From Halichoerus grypus (lineage: Eukaryota > Chordata > Mammalia > Carnivora > Phocidae), in contig NC_135715.1 in NCBI RefSeq assembly GCF_964656455.1, positions 165,880,437 through 165,944,436 of the forward strand: a stretch of DNA of 64,000 bases, written 5' to 3'. Both the position numbers and the translations under genes were made by a program. How positions within the stretch are numbered: the first letter of the stretch is position 1; each line of letters opens with the position of its first letter. The notes below the pieces were generated by a model. That model did no database searches. It worked only from the letters and a program-made list of their open reading frames with translations, and was not told where the DNA came from. Positions 19,040 through 30,413 of the stretch are shown one piece after another.

Positions 19040-20415
19040 ATTACTATTTTTTGCTAAACATAAATTAGGATTCATGAGCTATCTAACACTAAAAATGAAC
19101 ACCACATGCAATTTCAAAAACAATTTTGTTAAATTTATTTGAGGTACGATTCAGCGAATGAGGTATTTGACATGCCATGGTGAAAATAAACCTTGGTTTT
19201 AAAACCCAGCAAATAAAAACTGGATCTGAAAAGCTGGAGCTAAGACTGGCTGGGGTCCATCATCTTTATGAGAATAGAGGGACTTAGAACATAGCATTTG
19301 CCTAAGAACTGGGCAGATAATCTGAGCAAGAGGGCAGGGGGTGGTAAATTGGTGGGAAAATTAAAGATACATTATCCCCAGCTGTTGGATTTTTCATGCT
19401 GTTGAGTTTTGAGGTTACAGCGTGTAACTCGAGTATGAAACATCACTGGGAGGAAGAGAACTCATTTAATATTACGTTAGTTGTAGAATTATAACTAGGT
19501 GTAAAGCAAAGAAAGTAGTTATCTATTATTCATTCCTTCTGAATAGACATTTCCTGTCTGTGAATACAAAGCATGACTAGAATTCACTTGCCGAAACTCG
19601 GGGATGCTACAAGAGAACATTTCATTTTCATTTGATCTGACCTTGTGTATGATAATGGAGCTCCTTTAAAACACCGATGCTTGTCTTTTCTTCTTAGATT
19701 GCACCCGGGAGAATTATTCCTACCCCTGGCCTCCCAGGACAGGAAATTAACCTAAGAGGATGTCAGAGACTTGTCCGAGTCATGCCAACGCTGTCTCTTA
19801 AGGCAATCCGGAAGAGATCTGGCCACAAAAACCAGTCAAGTTAGTTCTCCGTGTAGCTATATGTGCCTGCCCATGTGATAAGAAGACTCTGTCACTGACA
19901 TCTGAGCCCACCAACTGGAAACTGGCGTGTCAGACTGACCAGAAATTAACATACGTCCTTGCTCTATCCCAGTGTCTCTGGCTGCTGAGGGAACATGAGA
20001 AGGTGGCTTCTCTTTAGAATGGTGGTGGAAAGGAAGAGTCCGGTTAGAGATGTTGTACAGGACACCGGTGTATGGGACAGAAGCATACTGGACATCGGTG
20101 GGCCAGCCATAGTGGATCAGACACACCTGAGTCTCAGGCTCAGCTGCTAAACCAAGTGCCCTGCCTCCTCACCAAGGCTTTGATCTGAACCAAAGCATAA
20201 GACCCCAAGCTGCAAAGAACCTCAATAAACAGAGATAAGACTCCCCTTGGTTTTCTTCTTTCGTTTTGTTTTCTCCAATTATCTTATGCAATAAATCAAC
20301 TTTAAAATTCAGTCAGTTTTGACCTAGAATCTAATCTACTCATTTTCTAAAAAATTATTAAATCAAAACATAATCTCATTGCATTGATGTGTCATCCAGT
20401 TCAGGCCCTCCATAA
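19040..20415. other. No gene seen
   Basis: Unassigned. A pyrimidine tract plus AG at about 19680-19697 looks like a splice acceptor, but the following frame carries no recognisable protein and I see no good donor. Not supported as an exon. Confidence 0.35.
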
Positions 20416-20419
20416 ACTG

Positions 20420-20497
20420 ATGGCTAGATGGGTGGATAGTTGAGTGGGTGGGAGGATGCATGGACGGATGGATGGATGACAGATGGATAAATGAAAT
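20420..20497 (+). repeat. Interrupted (GGAT)n repeat
   Basis: GATGGATGGATG-type units with many substitutions. Confidence 0.85.
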
Positions 20498-20499
20498 GG

Positions 20500-21885
20500 A
20501 TGAATTCCCTTTCCTGGACTCTAGTTACGGGCTCCAACCTCTAAAAGCACTGAATTCATGTAGATACCCCTTTGCTAAAATCCTGCACTGATTAAAAAGT
20601 GAATGTAAATTTTCTCTGATGAGCTTTTTATCATGTTCAGAAGAAGGAGAAGTCTGATATAAAGTAGTAAAACAAGAATAAACAAACCTATAATTTGGAG
20701 TAGCAGCTCTGGGGACAATAACAAGGTTTTCCAATCTCCCAGATCATAATTAACAGTGTAAAGAATTAAAGGGAAGTTCAGAAAGGAGTGCTTAAACCTT
20801 TTTGTAAATTTAAAAACAAGTAATGATCTCCATTGCTGTTCTCCAGGTTTATTCAAATTTGGACAATTAGGACAATTAAACATAAAACAGAGACAGTTCT
20901 AAAGAGGGAGCTGCAACAAAGCAGAGTAATTGCTGGTACGGGCTATCAAATTTACATAAAAAAAGATTAAAAAGCTGATTTACATTTAAAAAACAAGATC
21001 AGGCAACATCTAAAATAGATAACACAACCCGCTGAGAAAAGCTCTTCCCATCAATAAAGGAGAAGCAAAGGTGATTATACATAACAAAACTAATCTTCTA
21101 TATTGCTTTAATCACCTAAAACCACTTTAACTGTTTATTTGGGAACTGTTATGTGAAAAAAAAAAATATTGCATGTAAAAGTGTCTAATTTCCAGGTTGC
21201 AATAAAACATAGACACCATCAGAATCCTGCTCACACATCCTCTGTTTATCACCTGCTCTCTTCTCTAGATCCTGTCTTCTCTTGGTTATCAAAGTTTTCA
21301 CCAATTACAAACCTACCCTACTCATTGTAGAACTTGAAAATTTGCCATGTAATTGGTTTAACAGATGCTTCCAGAATAGCAGTTCTGTTTATTGTTACAG
21401 CATCTCATGAACAAAGTAGATTGTAAAGCCTTTTCCTTCCTGGACTGAGCATCTACGTGGCATTTTGAACTTTTTTTTTTTTCAAAACAAAGAACATAAT
21501 TACCTGAATTTCAATATGTGCCATGACCGATCCTTTGTTAATATTTGCTATTATGTAGGGGTTTTTTTTCAAGAACAGTTACTTATTCATTAGTTCAGTA
21601 CTTTCATGATTTGAACTTAAAGAATCAAAAACACTTAAACAGATCTCAAAATTGGGGGCTCAACTGCCATTAATATATATTGATGTTCTTAAAGCTTCTT
21701 GTGAAATCACCCTAGAAGCTAAGAAGAAAATTACAATTATCCCAGTCCCGATTACAACTTAGGCTAGGAAAAACAGACAAAAGCTAGAAATTGGGATAAA
21801 TTGGTAAATTCCCATTTCAGTTCCTTTATAAAGAAGGAATGAAATACTGATGATATCTAGAGATTTTAATATACCAAGTGATGGG
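20500..21885. other. AT-rich, no gene or named repeat seen
   Basis: The 102-codon minus-strand frame at 20575-20883 is hydrophobic and low in complexity, with no family similarity I can see. The remainder is unassigned. Confidence 0.35.
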
Positions 21886-21887
21886 AT

Positions 21888-22407
21888 TCAAGGCATACTA
21901 CCCCAAAATATGGCCCCTCTGTATATTGAATATCTTAAGCTAAAGGAGTCTGAGAAACAGCAAGTGTAGGAAGGACTCTCTGACCTCCCCCTTCTCCCTG
22001 CAGCAGGTTATAAGACCCTGAGTTGAGAGGGGGCCCTCCCTGTCCCCAGAGGAAAGGAGCAGCCTTGTCTCCAAATAGGAGCAGGCTTGTCTCCAAATAG
22101 GAGCAATCCGAACAAAAGGGCCTTGCTAAGTTTCCCTCAGGGTGCTACCTTTAGCTCACACCCCTCTGTCCTATCACATTTCCCCATAGCTTTCAATTCG
22201 TTATCAAACCTCATATAAAAACACTCAGGGCCAACTCTTTCTGCAGGTCTTCATTTCCTTATGAAGGCTCCCATGTCACATAAAACTTACATTAAACTAT
22301 TAAATGAATGTGCATGTTTTTCCCTTATTCTTCTCTCTGCTGTTACAGGGGCCCCAGCTGAAAACCTAGAAAGGTAGAAGGAAAAAATATTTTTCTTCCC
22401 TACACAA
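21888..22407 (+). mobile_element. Solitary ERV-type LTR
   Basis: TACTACCCCAAAATATGGCC near the 5' side, GTGTAGGAAGGACTCTCTGA, GAAGGCTCCCATGTCACATA, an ATTAAA polyadenylation-like site, then AACCTAGAAAGGTAGAAGGA and CTTCCCTACACAACA. It aligns by eye along its whole length with 29890-30413. A 20-bp direct duplication with a 22-bp period lies at 22064-22105. No gag, pol or env adjoins it. Confidence 0.7.
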
Positions 22408-22409
22408 CA

Positions 22410-23690
22410 AACCACAGATCAAACAACAGGAATAAAAGCAAAATTGAAATTTAAGACAAGAAAGGAGAAGATAGATTTGATTTTAAACAGTTTTACAAGT
22501 TCTCCCAAAACTCTACAAAAACGCTCAAATCCCTCTAGCCCCTGTGGCACGTGCCTACTGTCTGTTATTTATGATTGCATGTGTTTGTGAATCAAATAGC
22601 AAGAATTTGTATGTTATAAAAGACTTCAAATATCTAACCAAGCTGGGCATCACTTTTTTTCTTATGGAATGAATCCGATTTCCCACTCATTTCTATTATA
22701 AATAGGAAATGTGATCCCACAGGAAACAAAGGAAGAGAGATTATGGCAAAAAAAGAAAAGAAAAAAAAAACAGATATGGTAAGAAGGTGGTCAGCACTGT
22801 GGCCTCTCCTGAACTGTGGTCCCCAATGTATTGAATTCCCAAAAACAGAAAACATCACGTACCTTTACTGTGGAACGGCATCAGTTAACACTTCCCCTTG
22901 TCGGGTCTGTACATTTGTAACTTCCTACATCTGATTTATTTAAAAATAACTCCTATAAAAAGTATCACAAAAGGTAGAAGACAAAATAAAATTTAAGACA
23001 AGCCATCGACCCTCACACATACAGAATGAAACAGTAGCATAATAAGAACTCCTATAATAATAGGATTCCAAAACTTAAAACCTGCAAGGGTACTTGTGGT
23101 TGTACTAATGCATCTCTTTCCCTGGGAATGGTCCTAAAGTACTTCCTAGGGATGAGAGAAACCTAGGATTGGATCCAAGAGAGAGAGTAAGCTAAAACTA
23201 GGTTATACCTTCAGTTTTGCCCTAATGTTCTCTAGGACTTGGGGTTAGAGGCTGAACCGCGGCGCATCTTAGCTCACCCTTCAGCCAAAGGACCTCGCTG
23301 GCTTTCCTGCCAAGCTCCAGAAATGAACAGATGAACTAGAAATGGCAAGTCACCCTGGATCCTTTAGATAAAGGTCCTATAAATATTTATTACTGCTGTT
23401 ACTTCACAGTAAGACATGCTGCAGCCCCGGACACGACTATTTCAACTATACACACAAGGCTACCAGGAAGAGAAGACAAAAGCTTGCTTTCACTAAGTAC
23501 CATATAAACAGGAATTGGTCAGCATCCACCCGCGTAATATTTTTAAATGTCCACAATATGCTCATATATGGAATATATAAAGATACAGGCTGTACTTTAA
23601 GAAGTATGCAAGGTAAAAAGGAAAATGATGAAAACATACAGAATAATAAAACATATAACAAGAAATGCTATAAACAAAAGAACAAACAAT
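22410..23690. other. No gene or named repeat seen
   Basis: AT-rich, unassigned. Frames of 60-75 codons only. Confidence 0.35.
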
Positions 23691-23691
23691 A

Positions 23692-24010
23692 TGGATGGCT
23701 CTTGCAGGGGTAAAGACGAGTGAAGGAGGCCAGATTACATACTGCACGGTTCCATTTTATATGAAGTTCAAGAATGCTCGCAACTAGTCTATAATTAGAG
23801 GTCAGAATTGTGGTTACCTCTTACTGGCGGGTGGATGCTAATGGACTGAGAAGGAGCATGGGGTGCTGGAAATGTTCTAGATCTTGATCCAAGTGGTGGT
23901 TTCTGGGGAAAATACATATGTAAGAATTCATCAACCTGCACACTTAAGATGTGTATGCCCTTTATGTATGTTATACCACACAATTTTTTTTTAATTTTTT
24001 TAAATAAAGA
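23692..24010 (+). mobile_element. Old L1 3' end
   Basis: CATACTGCACGGTTCCATTT, GGTGCTGGAAATGTTCTAGA, AATTCATCAACCTGCACACT and TTATGTATGTTATACCACAC match the 3' end of an old L1 subfamily. Confidence 0.7.
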
Positions 24011-25699
24011 AGGGCTACGGGAGCCTTAAATTTGAGTCTAGCTCTGTGGAATGGATGCATGAATGTCAGCGAGACGTAAGAGTGACTGGAGTGGCCAGAG
24101 AGGGGCAGGGTCCCTCAGAGATTGTTTTAGGTTTCTGTATGGTGAGGGGCTTGATTCGGCAAAAAAGAAGGGAGAGGGCATCCCCCAAAAGGAATAGCAA
24201 GAGGTTCCCAGATAGTGCAAGACTAACTACTAGGTTTGCAAGTCATCACAAACACCATAGACCAAGGACTACAACCAAAGGCTCAAGGATGAAAGATCTG
24301 GCTAAATGCTCTCCGCGGAACAAATGGCAAACAGTTTTTATGACTCAAGAATTTGGGTGACATAAGCTATCCGGAGACAGTTTAGGGTCAGAATATTTAA
24401 AGTCTTCTCACACTGGTGAAAGTCAGAACTCAAACAACTGTTCAGTCCACAGACGTCTCAGATGCAGTCATCAAAATGGCGTCTCTTTCCTCCAAGAGCG
24501 TTTGAGAAGCAGCCACTGCCAGATCCACTGCATGCACGGAAGAGGAAGAACACCTTTCTCTCTCCACCTCTCACACTTCCCATCCTTCAGCAAAAAAATC
24601 AGGAGAAAGGCTGGGCTTCCTGAAGCACAGCTTGAGATGGGAATTCAGGGGTGCATGACTTCCGGAGGACACACACAAAAGTAAAAAGCTGTCAGAAGGT
24701 GAAGGGAGCCGGCAGGGGAAGGAGGGCATCAAGAGGGCAGGAAGGCAGGTGGACCTGCCGAGGTGCTGCCCTTTAGAGGAGGAGATTTGCCTTCTGCGCC
24801 CTCATGTCAATCATTTACTACAGGATGGGTGGAGAGGACAGTAGCCTCCAGTAAAGAGGTTCCTGTTGGCCCAGGGCAATTTTTGGAGAAAAGGAAGCTG
24901 AGGATAATGTGCCAGCCTGGTGGAAGGATGTGGGCTGGGCAGTGGTCACTACAGAAGCTACCAGAGCCCGGCGCCCATCCGCACAGTCGCAGGTCATGTC
25001 GGCTATCAGACCAGCCATGACACTGTCCTCAGGACCTGCACAGTCAACTTCTCAGAAACTTGTTTGTTTTTCCTACAAAAGAAATCTCATCTCCATATCA
25101 AAGATGCAGATGGGTTTTGGTGATACTTCGTTTCTCCGGTGTTAACTCGATAGTAAAACAATGTGATGATCGTTAGCATTAGGCTGTGGTAATAGGCTCA
25201 AGTCCGCTTTCGGAAATGAATTCCCTTCAGATCCCAGGAAATTTGGGAGGAACAGAGAAACAGAATGAAAGTTCGGGAGGGGGACAGAAAGTGTCTTCTC
25301 TCAAGCTATAAATCATAGAAATTGAATTAGATCATCTCAAATTGAGGGACGAAAAGCCAGATATAGACCCATTTCACGACACTGGCTGACATGGATTCCA
25401 TCTGGAACTCACCGAGAGCATGACTTACTCGGAGGTCTCCTCTGACAATGCAAGCCCTTAACATGAAGACATGTGTAACGTTACTGGAGGAAGAGCGGAA
25501 TCCCATGATTTGCCTAGAAAGCAAACTGAGCATCAGGCATATGCATTTCTGAAGGCTACTCTCAGTGTCTCTGTGAAAATCTGCTTTTTGCATAGCTCAA
25601 AATTCATAAGATCCCATTCTCTTTCCAGACACAGTCAACACAATCAAACCATTTTAATCTCAACCCTAGGGCAACAGATCAAAACTAGAACCTAATTAA
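24011..25699. other. No gene or named repeat seen
   Basis: The 104-codon frame at 24046-24360 is basic but has no recognisable domain, and its start and end do not coincide with splice signals. Overlapping frames near 24760-25145 on both strands are likewise unsupported. No CpG island. Confidence 0.35.
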
Positions 25700-26105
25700 G
25701 TATGCGGTAACTGGATCAGTCAGGACTCCAGCGAGGGTCCCTAAGGAGATGTTCATGAAGAGTTTATTTGCGGGTATGGGTAGGGTTAAAAGAACCCTAC
25801 AGGGATGGTGGGGCTATCAACACCAGGGCTGCTACCAGCCCTAGGTGAGAGGGGGAGGGAGCTGCCCAGGGGGGCTGGCTCCAGGAGAGGACGGACACCT
25901 TCTGGGATAGGGCTGGGCAAATGAATACCACAACAACTCTCTTCTCCTGCCTTCCGATTACCTGTCAATGCCACCCTTGTCTGAATCCATCCAGAAGCCG
26001 GGGAACCCAGCCAGGTCTGCCCAATAGAGTCCACACAGGGCAAGAGCAGGTTGGAGAAAAGTAGAGAGCAGATCTGGGGCAACAAGCAGATAATATCCAA
26101 CTCCC
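25700..26105. repeat. Unclassified dispersed repeat, LTR-like
   Basis: GTCAGGACTCCAGCGAGGGT, TACCTGTCAATGCCACCCTT, AATCCATCCAGAAGCCGGGG, GAGAGCAGATCTGGGGCAAC and ATAATATCCAACTC look like a familiar medium-reiterated mammalian repeat. The 145-codon minus-strand frame over it is therefore rejected as a gene. Confidence 0.4.
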
Positions 26106-26239
26106 CTACACATGGAGCTGATACCTTTATAAACAGGTTGGAAGTTACGGTTTTAAGGAAAAAAAAAAAGTCGTTCCCTTCAATGTATTCCTTCTGGGAT
26201 ATAATACATTCCTTCTGCTTCATGTATTATTGATAATAA

Positions 26240-26370
26240 CAACAGCCATATGCCAGGCACTGTACCAGATGCTTTACTGTTAGTTATTTTATGTTATTTA
26301 ACCCTCATCATAACTCTGTGTGATGGATAAAATCAGCTTCATTTTGCAAAGGATCAGCTTGAGGCTGACA
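26240..26370 (-). mobile_element. MIR SINE, antisense
   Basis: ATATGCCAGGCACTGTACCA, TTATTTAACCCTCATCATAA and TCATTTTGCAAAGGATCAG follow the antisense MIR 3' half. Confidence 0.7.
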
Positions 26371-26984
26371 GGGGGCCAAGTACCCGGCTTCACAGGGAAG
26401 CAGTACAGGAGTCCAGGAGAGACCCAGGACGCCCCGATGTCCAAGCCCTCAGGCTGTCTGCTTAAAGGGAACTCTAGCAAACATGTTGCCAGGGCTCAAA
26501 ACACTTTAGAAGTCCTCCTCTGAGTTGCTTTCAGAGTGCTTTTAAAAGCCTTACCCCCAACCCCAAAATCAGTCGCATTACTTTATAGTCACACATTTTT
26601 AACAACAAAAGAACATGGTGATGATTCATCCTCACCACGTTCACCAGATGTAAGGCCAGATGATGCCTGCCTATTTCTAAAAGTCAAATTAGATTCACCC
26701 TCAAAGGACTGAGGATAATAGAAGTAAGCTTTGAAAAATAATTCCAAGAAAGAAGGCTCAAAAACAACATCTGTAAAGCTGGACATCCCGATTCAGAAAG
26801 CGATGCCTTTAAAACCAGCGGCAGTTTTCCCACAGAGGAATCCTAGGCCTCCAAAAGGGGCCCACAGCTTATTTAGAGGAGGAAGGAAATTGGAAACAAC
26901 CTAAATCTCCCCAAAAAGGGCAACAAGTAATTAAACGTAATTGCGCACCACCTAACCTCTCTCTGCCCCACCCCACCCTTCATC
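26371..26984. other. No gene seen
   Basis: Unassigned sequence without a recognisable repeat or exon. Confidence 0.4.
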
Positions 26985-27090
26985 GGATGGAAACCAGCAA
27001 GGGGCAGGGACTGGTTACCTTGTCCAACAACTCTACCCAGCTCTGTGCACTGAGCCTGGCACGTGGTAGACCCTCAGGAGATATCCACTG
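26985..27090 (+). mobile_element. L2 LINE 3' end
   Basis: AAGGGGCAGGGACTGGTTAC, TGAGCCTGGCACGTGGTAGA and CCTCAGGAGATATCCACTGA correspond to the L2 terminus, running into a GAAT repeat. Confidence 0.65.
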
Positions 27091-27127
27091 AATGAATGAT
27101 GGAATGAATGAATGAATGAATGAATGG
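27091..27127 (+). repeat. (GAAT)n microsatellite
   Basis: GAAT tetranucleotide run, with a TGAT interruption, at the tail of the L2 element. Confidence 0.9.
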
Positions 27128-28059
27128 AACTCGTCTTCCTTCCTAGAGCATAACCTTTGTGTAAATATCCCACACCCTTTGGTGTCATTCTGTATGAAGA
27201 AGAAGTGATAATGATAAACACAAAATGCTTTGTTCCCTTCCATGTGAGACCAGCAAATCATCTACAGCATTATCTATGGGAAAGTAAGAAATAAATAACT
27301 CCCTACTCATCTCATCCTCTACACTACACCCCCACGCCAGCTTCCCTCTCTCCCTCACACCCTCAAGTGTCAAAACAATCACCAGTTCTGTTTGGCAGAC
27401 ATCAGGCATCCTTTTCTTGCGAGGCCATCCAAAAAACTAATGAGTATTATTACATCTCCTCCACGGCCATATAATCGGCTAATACTAAAAGTGCTAAGAG
27501 AGATGGCGTTTTGCTGGTTCACATCTAAAATTTAGACAATCAACCATGAATGCCTCAGGCTGATCACATGCTGGGAGAAGCAATAATAATACGTCTGGCC
27601 AGATTTCCCTGCCAACTGGAAGGCCCAGGTTGGGGAGCAGATGTGCTGTGGAGGTGATACATTTGGTTTTCAGTGGGGAGGGTCTGTGGGTCTCATCTGT
27701 CTTCCGCACCCCTACTGGTCAGCTCAGAGCTCAGCACTAATGTGGCTGCTTAAGGACCCGCTCCCCTGTGTACTCTGCCGCCGCGGGGAAGGAAGCCCGC
27801 CCCACGGAGCACTCAGCCCCACACTGTTCTGTGACCCTTAGCGGCATGCAAGATTTTGCTCCCAGGCTCCTTTTCACTGTGGAGTCAACCCTTCCTTTCC
27901 CCACAGCCCGAGTTTGGTGGCATTCTCTTGGGTGATTTCAGCACCCCCCCTGCTATGCTAGGGAATCTAGCTCCTGCATATGGAATCAGCCGGCAGATTC
28001 CATGTGGGCTGGAAACCACGCATGACCAACTGCAAAATCAATAGGCCTCTGTCACTGCC
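27128..28059. other. No gene seen; GC-richer patch near 27770-27815
   Basis: Contains a small GC-rich patch with CCGCCGCGG but nothing approaching a CpG island. Frames of 60-70 codons have no recognisable content. Confidence 0.4.
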
Positions 28060-28900
28060 ACGTGAGGGAGACCCCAAGCTTATCAGCAGCTTCATGATAA
28101 GTACCTATTTGCCTGACATCTCCTCAATCAATAACTTTGTTATTGTTTGCATTATCTGACTATAAGTTTGGTCAATATACCCAGCTAATGGGTAACACGA
28201 GCCAGGATTGCATTTCAATTTTTTTTTTTTCTTAAGTTTAACTCTCTGTGCGCCAGATAGGAATTGCTAAGGGAAACTCACCAGCTCTACTTTGCCGTCT
28301 CTGAGTTTTATAGAACCTCTCCAAGCTATGAGCTGTCTGAGACAAGGAAATTCATGTTGCCCACGACTAACCCAAATTAAATAAACCCTGCCTTTCTTTG
28401 CTAGTATTTTTATTAGATTTTCACAAGAATGGGCAGATGGTTTTGTGTGTGTTGTTTCCTTTACTTAATGCACTGGAGAGAAGTGAATAAACTTGCTAGA
28501 AGGTGGTTCAAAATGCACAATGCAAACGGTTATTAGCTGGGTGGAGAAGGGGTATGGGTCTAAAGAGGTTTTGAACCCCTCCCCATGATTAGCCGAAGAT
28601 ATGTATGGTAACACCACAAGAAAAATAAATATTCTTGAATCGTGTCACCAGCCGGCTCCATGCAACATATTGGAAGGGCCCGGCCATTGTCGCGTGAATT
28701 CCTGGCAGATGGCCCAGCACGGGGCGGTGGCTTCAGCTGGCCTCTCACCCTTCTTGGGATTGCACACGGCTCTTGGATGAGATCGGGCCCAAAAGGCTAC
28801 GGCTAATCATGAAAAAAAGAAATAAAACTTGTAGTAACAAAGTGTGCCATGCACAGAATGCTTTGATTTTCTTGTCACATTAAAAATATTTACTGGTTTC
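28060..28900. other. Repeat-free island with candidate regulatory sequence
   Basis: About 0.85 kb with no repeat I recognise, inside the SINEC-free interval. It holds a SOX-like plus inverted octamer-like cluster at 28135-28152 and mixed GC-rich and AT-rich stretches (CCCGGCCATTGTCGCG near 28679; GGCTAATCATGAAA near 28800). Enhancer-like by appearance only. Confidence 0.35.
28135..28152 (+). promoter_or_regulatory. SOX-like / inverted POU octamer-like motif pair
   Basis: CTTTGTTAT is directly followed by TGTTTGCAT, whose reverse complement is ATGCAAACA. SOX factors bind CTTTGTT/ATTGTT and POU factors bind ATGCAAAT-type sites. The octamer half is inverted relative to the classical SOX-OCT composite. 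Motif evidence only. Confidence 0.25.
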
Positions 28901-29189
28901 TCCAGTCCAGATTTAGTGGCAACCCCAAGTATGGAGGGAATAAACAAATTATTCACTTACCAGAATGAGTCTGGTAGTATCATCGCCTATTTCATTATTC
29001 TGCCTTTTGGTTCCTTTTTTTTTTCTTTTTAGGTTGGTTCAAATAAGTCATTCATATATAACTGCATTGATAATGGGGTAGAAATATACAGATCAGAGGC
29101 AGCTTTCTTTTTTAATAAATTAACTTTAAAAGCATGCTACAGGCGTTCTAAGTTGCAAACTACAGCTCCCTGGTTCTTGGCCCCTGGAG
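28901..29189. other. No gene seen
   Basis: T-rich unassigned DNA, with a poly-pyrimidine run near 29010-29030. Confidence 0.4.
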
Positions 29190-29335
29190 CCCCGGAGCCA
29201 GCCCTAGAGCACATCCAGTCTGGCCCCTGAGTTTACAGCTAGGTCAGACAGGTGGGTGACTGCTCAAGTCAAACATTGCATCATCCCAGCACTGGATCTT
29301 AACTCCTCGCCTTCAGCAACGCTGCTCTGCAGGCC
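29190..29335 (-). mobile_element. Possible decayed MIR, antisense
   Basis: GAGTTTACAGCTAGGTCAGA, GTGACTGCTCAAGTCAAACA and AGCACTGGATCTTAACTCC weakly follow antisense MIR-type SINE sequence. Strongly diverged. Confidence 0.4.
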
Positions 29336-29889
29336 TCCCACACACCTTTTGACTTTGCCGTCCTTATTTCTCCACTTCTGATCCGTCATCTGTTCATTTC
29401 TTTGCTGTTCGTTACCGAGGACATGGAGAGAAGGAGCAGCTGCTTAGCGTGAGACAAACCCTTGCCCTCTTTCTTCAACCCTAACTGTGTCATTCAGACC
29501 CCCGTTATAGTTTGTAAGGGAGAGGAAAACAGGAGGAGCCGGGTGGGAAACAAGACAGTGCCAGAGGGTAAGGGATGACATAGGAAAGGTGAGAGGGGTT
29601 GTTCCTGTCTATCTACTCAGACACAGGGGATGTGAATAAAATGCCTGCCCCAAAGCTCTCCTTCCCTCCTACTCTGACTATTAACTTAACCTAAAGTCCT
29701 AACAAGAATTGATCCAGCTAACAAATAGATCCAAAGGGGCTAACAGGGTTGATATGGATGTATCATGGGAAATAATGAGTCATGGAAAATTATGAATGAA
29801 AAACACACATAATCAATACATGACTATAGATGTGAGGGGGTGGGTAATGATTCCAAGACACTGACTCCTTTATTTTCACATCATGACTG
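29336..29889. other. No gene seen
   Basis: Unassigned sequence between a possible MIR and an LTR. Confidence 0.4.
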
Positions 29890-30413
29890 ACGGAGTTCTG
29901 GATATGCTATCCTAAAATATGCACCTTGGTCTACTGACTATATTTAAGCTCCAGGCATTTGAGATACTGCAGGTGTAGGAAGGACTCTCTGACGTCCTCT
30001 CCCCCCACCCCACCCCCCCGCCGCCCAAGCAGGTCATACATAAGAGCCTCGAGTGAGACATGCCCTCCCTGTAAGCGAAACAAAGGAGCATCTTTATCTC
30101 CCAAGACGAAGGGATGCTGAAAGGAATCCAAACCAACAGACCTTGCTACGTTTCCCCCAGTTTACTGCTTTGAGCTCCTCCTACTCTTTGCCCTATCATA
30201 TCTTTCCGTGGCTCCCAACCTAGCGTAGAAACACTCAGTTTGAACATTTCTTCAGGCCTTCATTTCCTGATGAAGGCTCCCGTGTCACATAAAATTGATA
30301 TTAAATAAATATGTATGCTTTTCTCCCGTTTATCTGTCTTCATCAGCTTAATTTTCAGACCCAGCCAGGGACCCTAAGAGAGTGGAGGAAACCATTTTTC
30401 CTTCCCTACATGA
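29890..30413 (+). mobile_element. Solitary ERV-type LTR
   Basis: GGATATGCTATCCTAAAATA, GTGTAGGAAGGACTCTCTGA, a C-rich patch at 30001-30025, GAAGGCTCCCGTGTCACATA, AATAAA near 30305 and CTTCCCTACATGACA. Same layout as 21888-22407. GTGTAGGAAGGACTCTCTGA is shared exactly by the two copies. Confidence 0.7.

Noticed and set aside
19680..19850. Possible exon after TTGTCTTTTCTTCTTAG
   Set aside because: Good acceptor appearance only; the following frames are short and there is no strong donor.
25786..26223. 145-codon minus-strand frame as coding sequence
   Set aside because: It lies over a probable LTR-like repeat and reads into a T-run-derived Phe stretch.
21888..30413. A complete provirus: two similar LTRs in the same orientation about 8 kb apart
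   Set aside because: The LTRs are too different from each other for one provirus of modest age, and the DNA between them holds L1, MIR, L2 and single-copy-like sequence rather than gag, pol or env.
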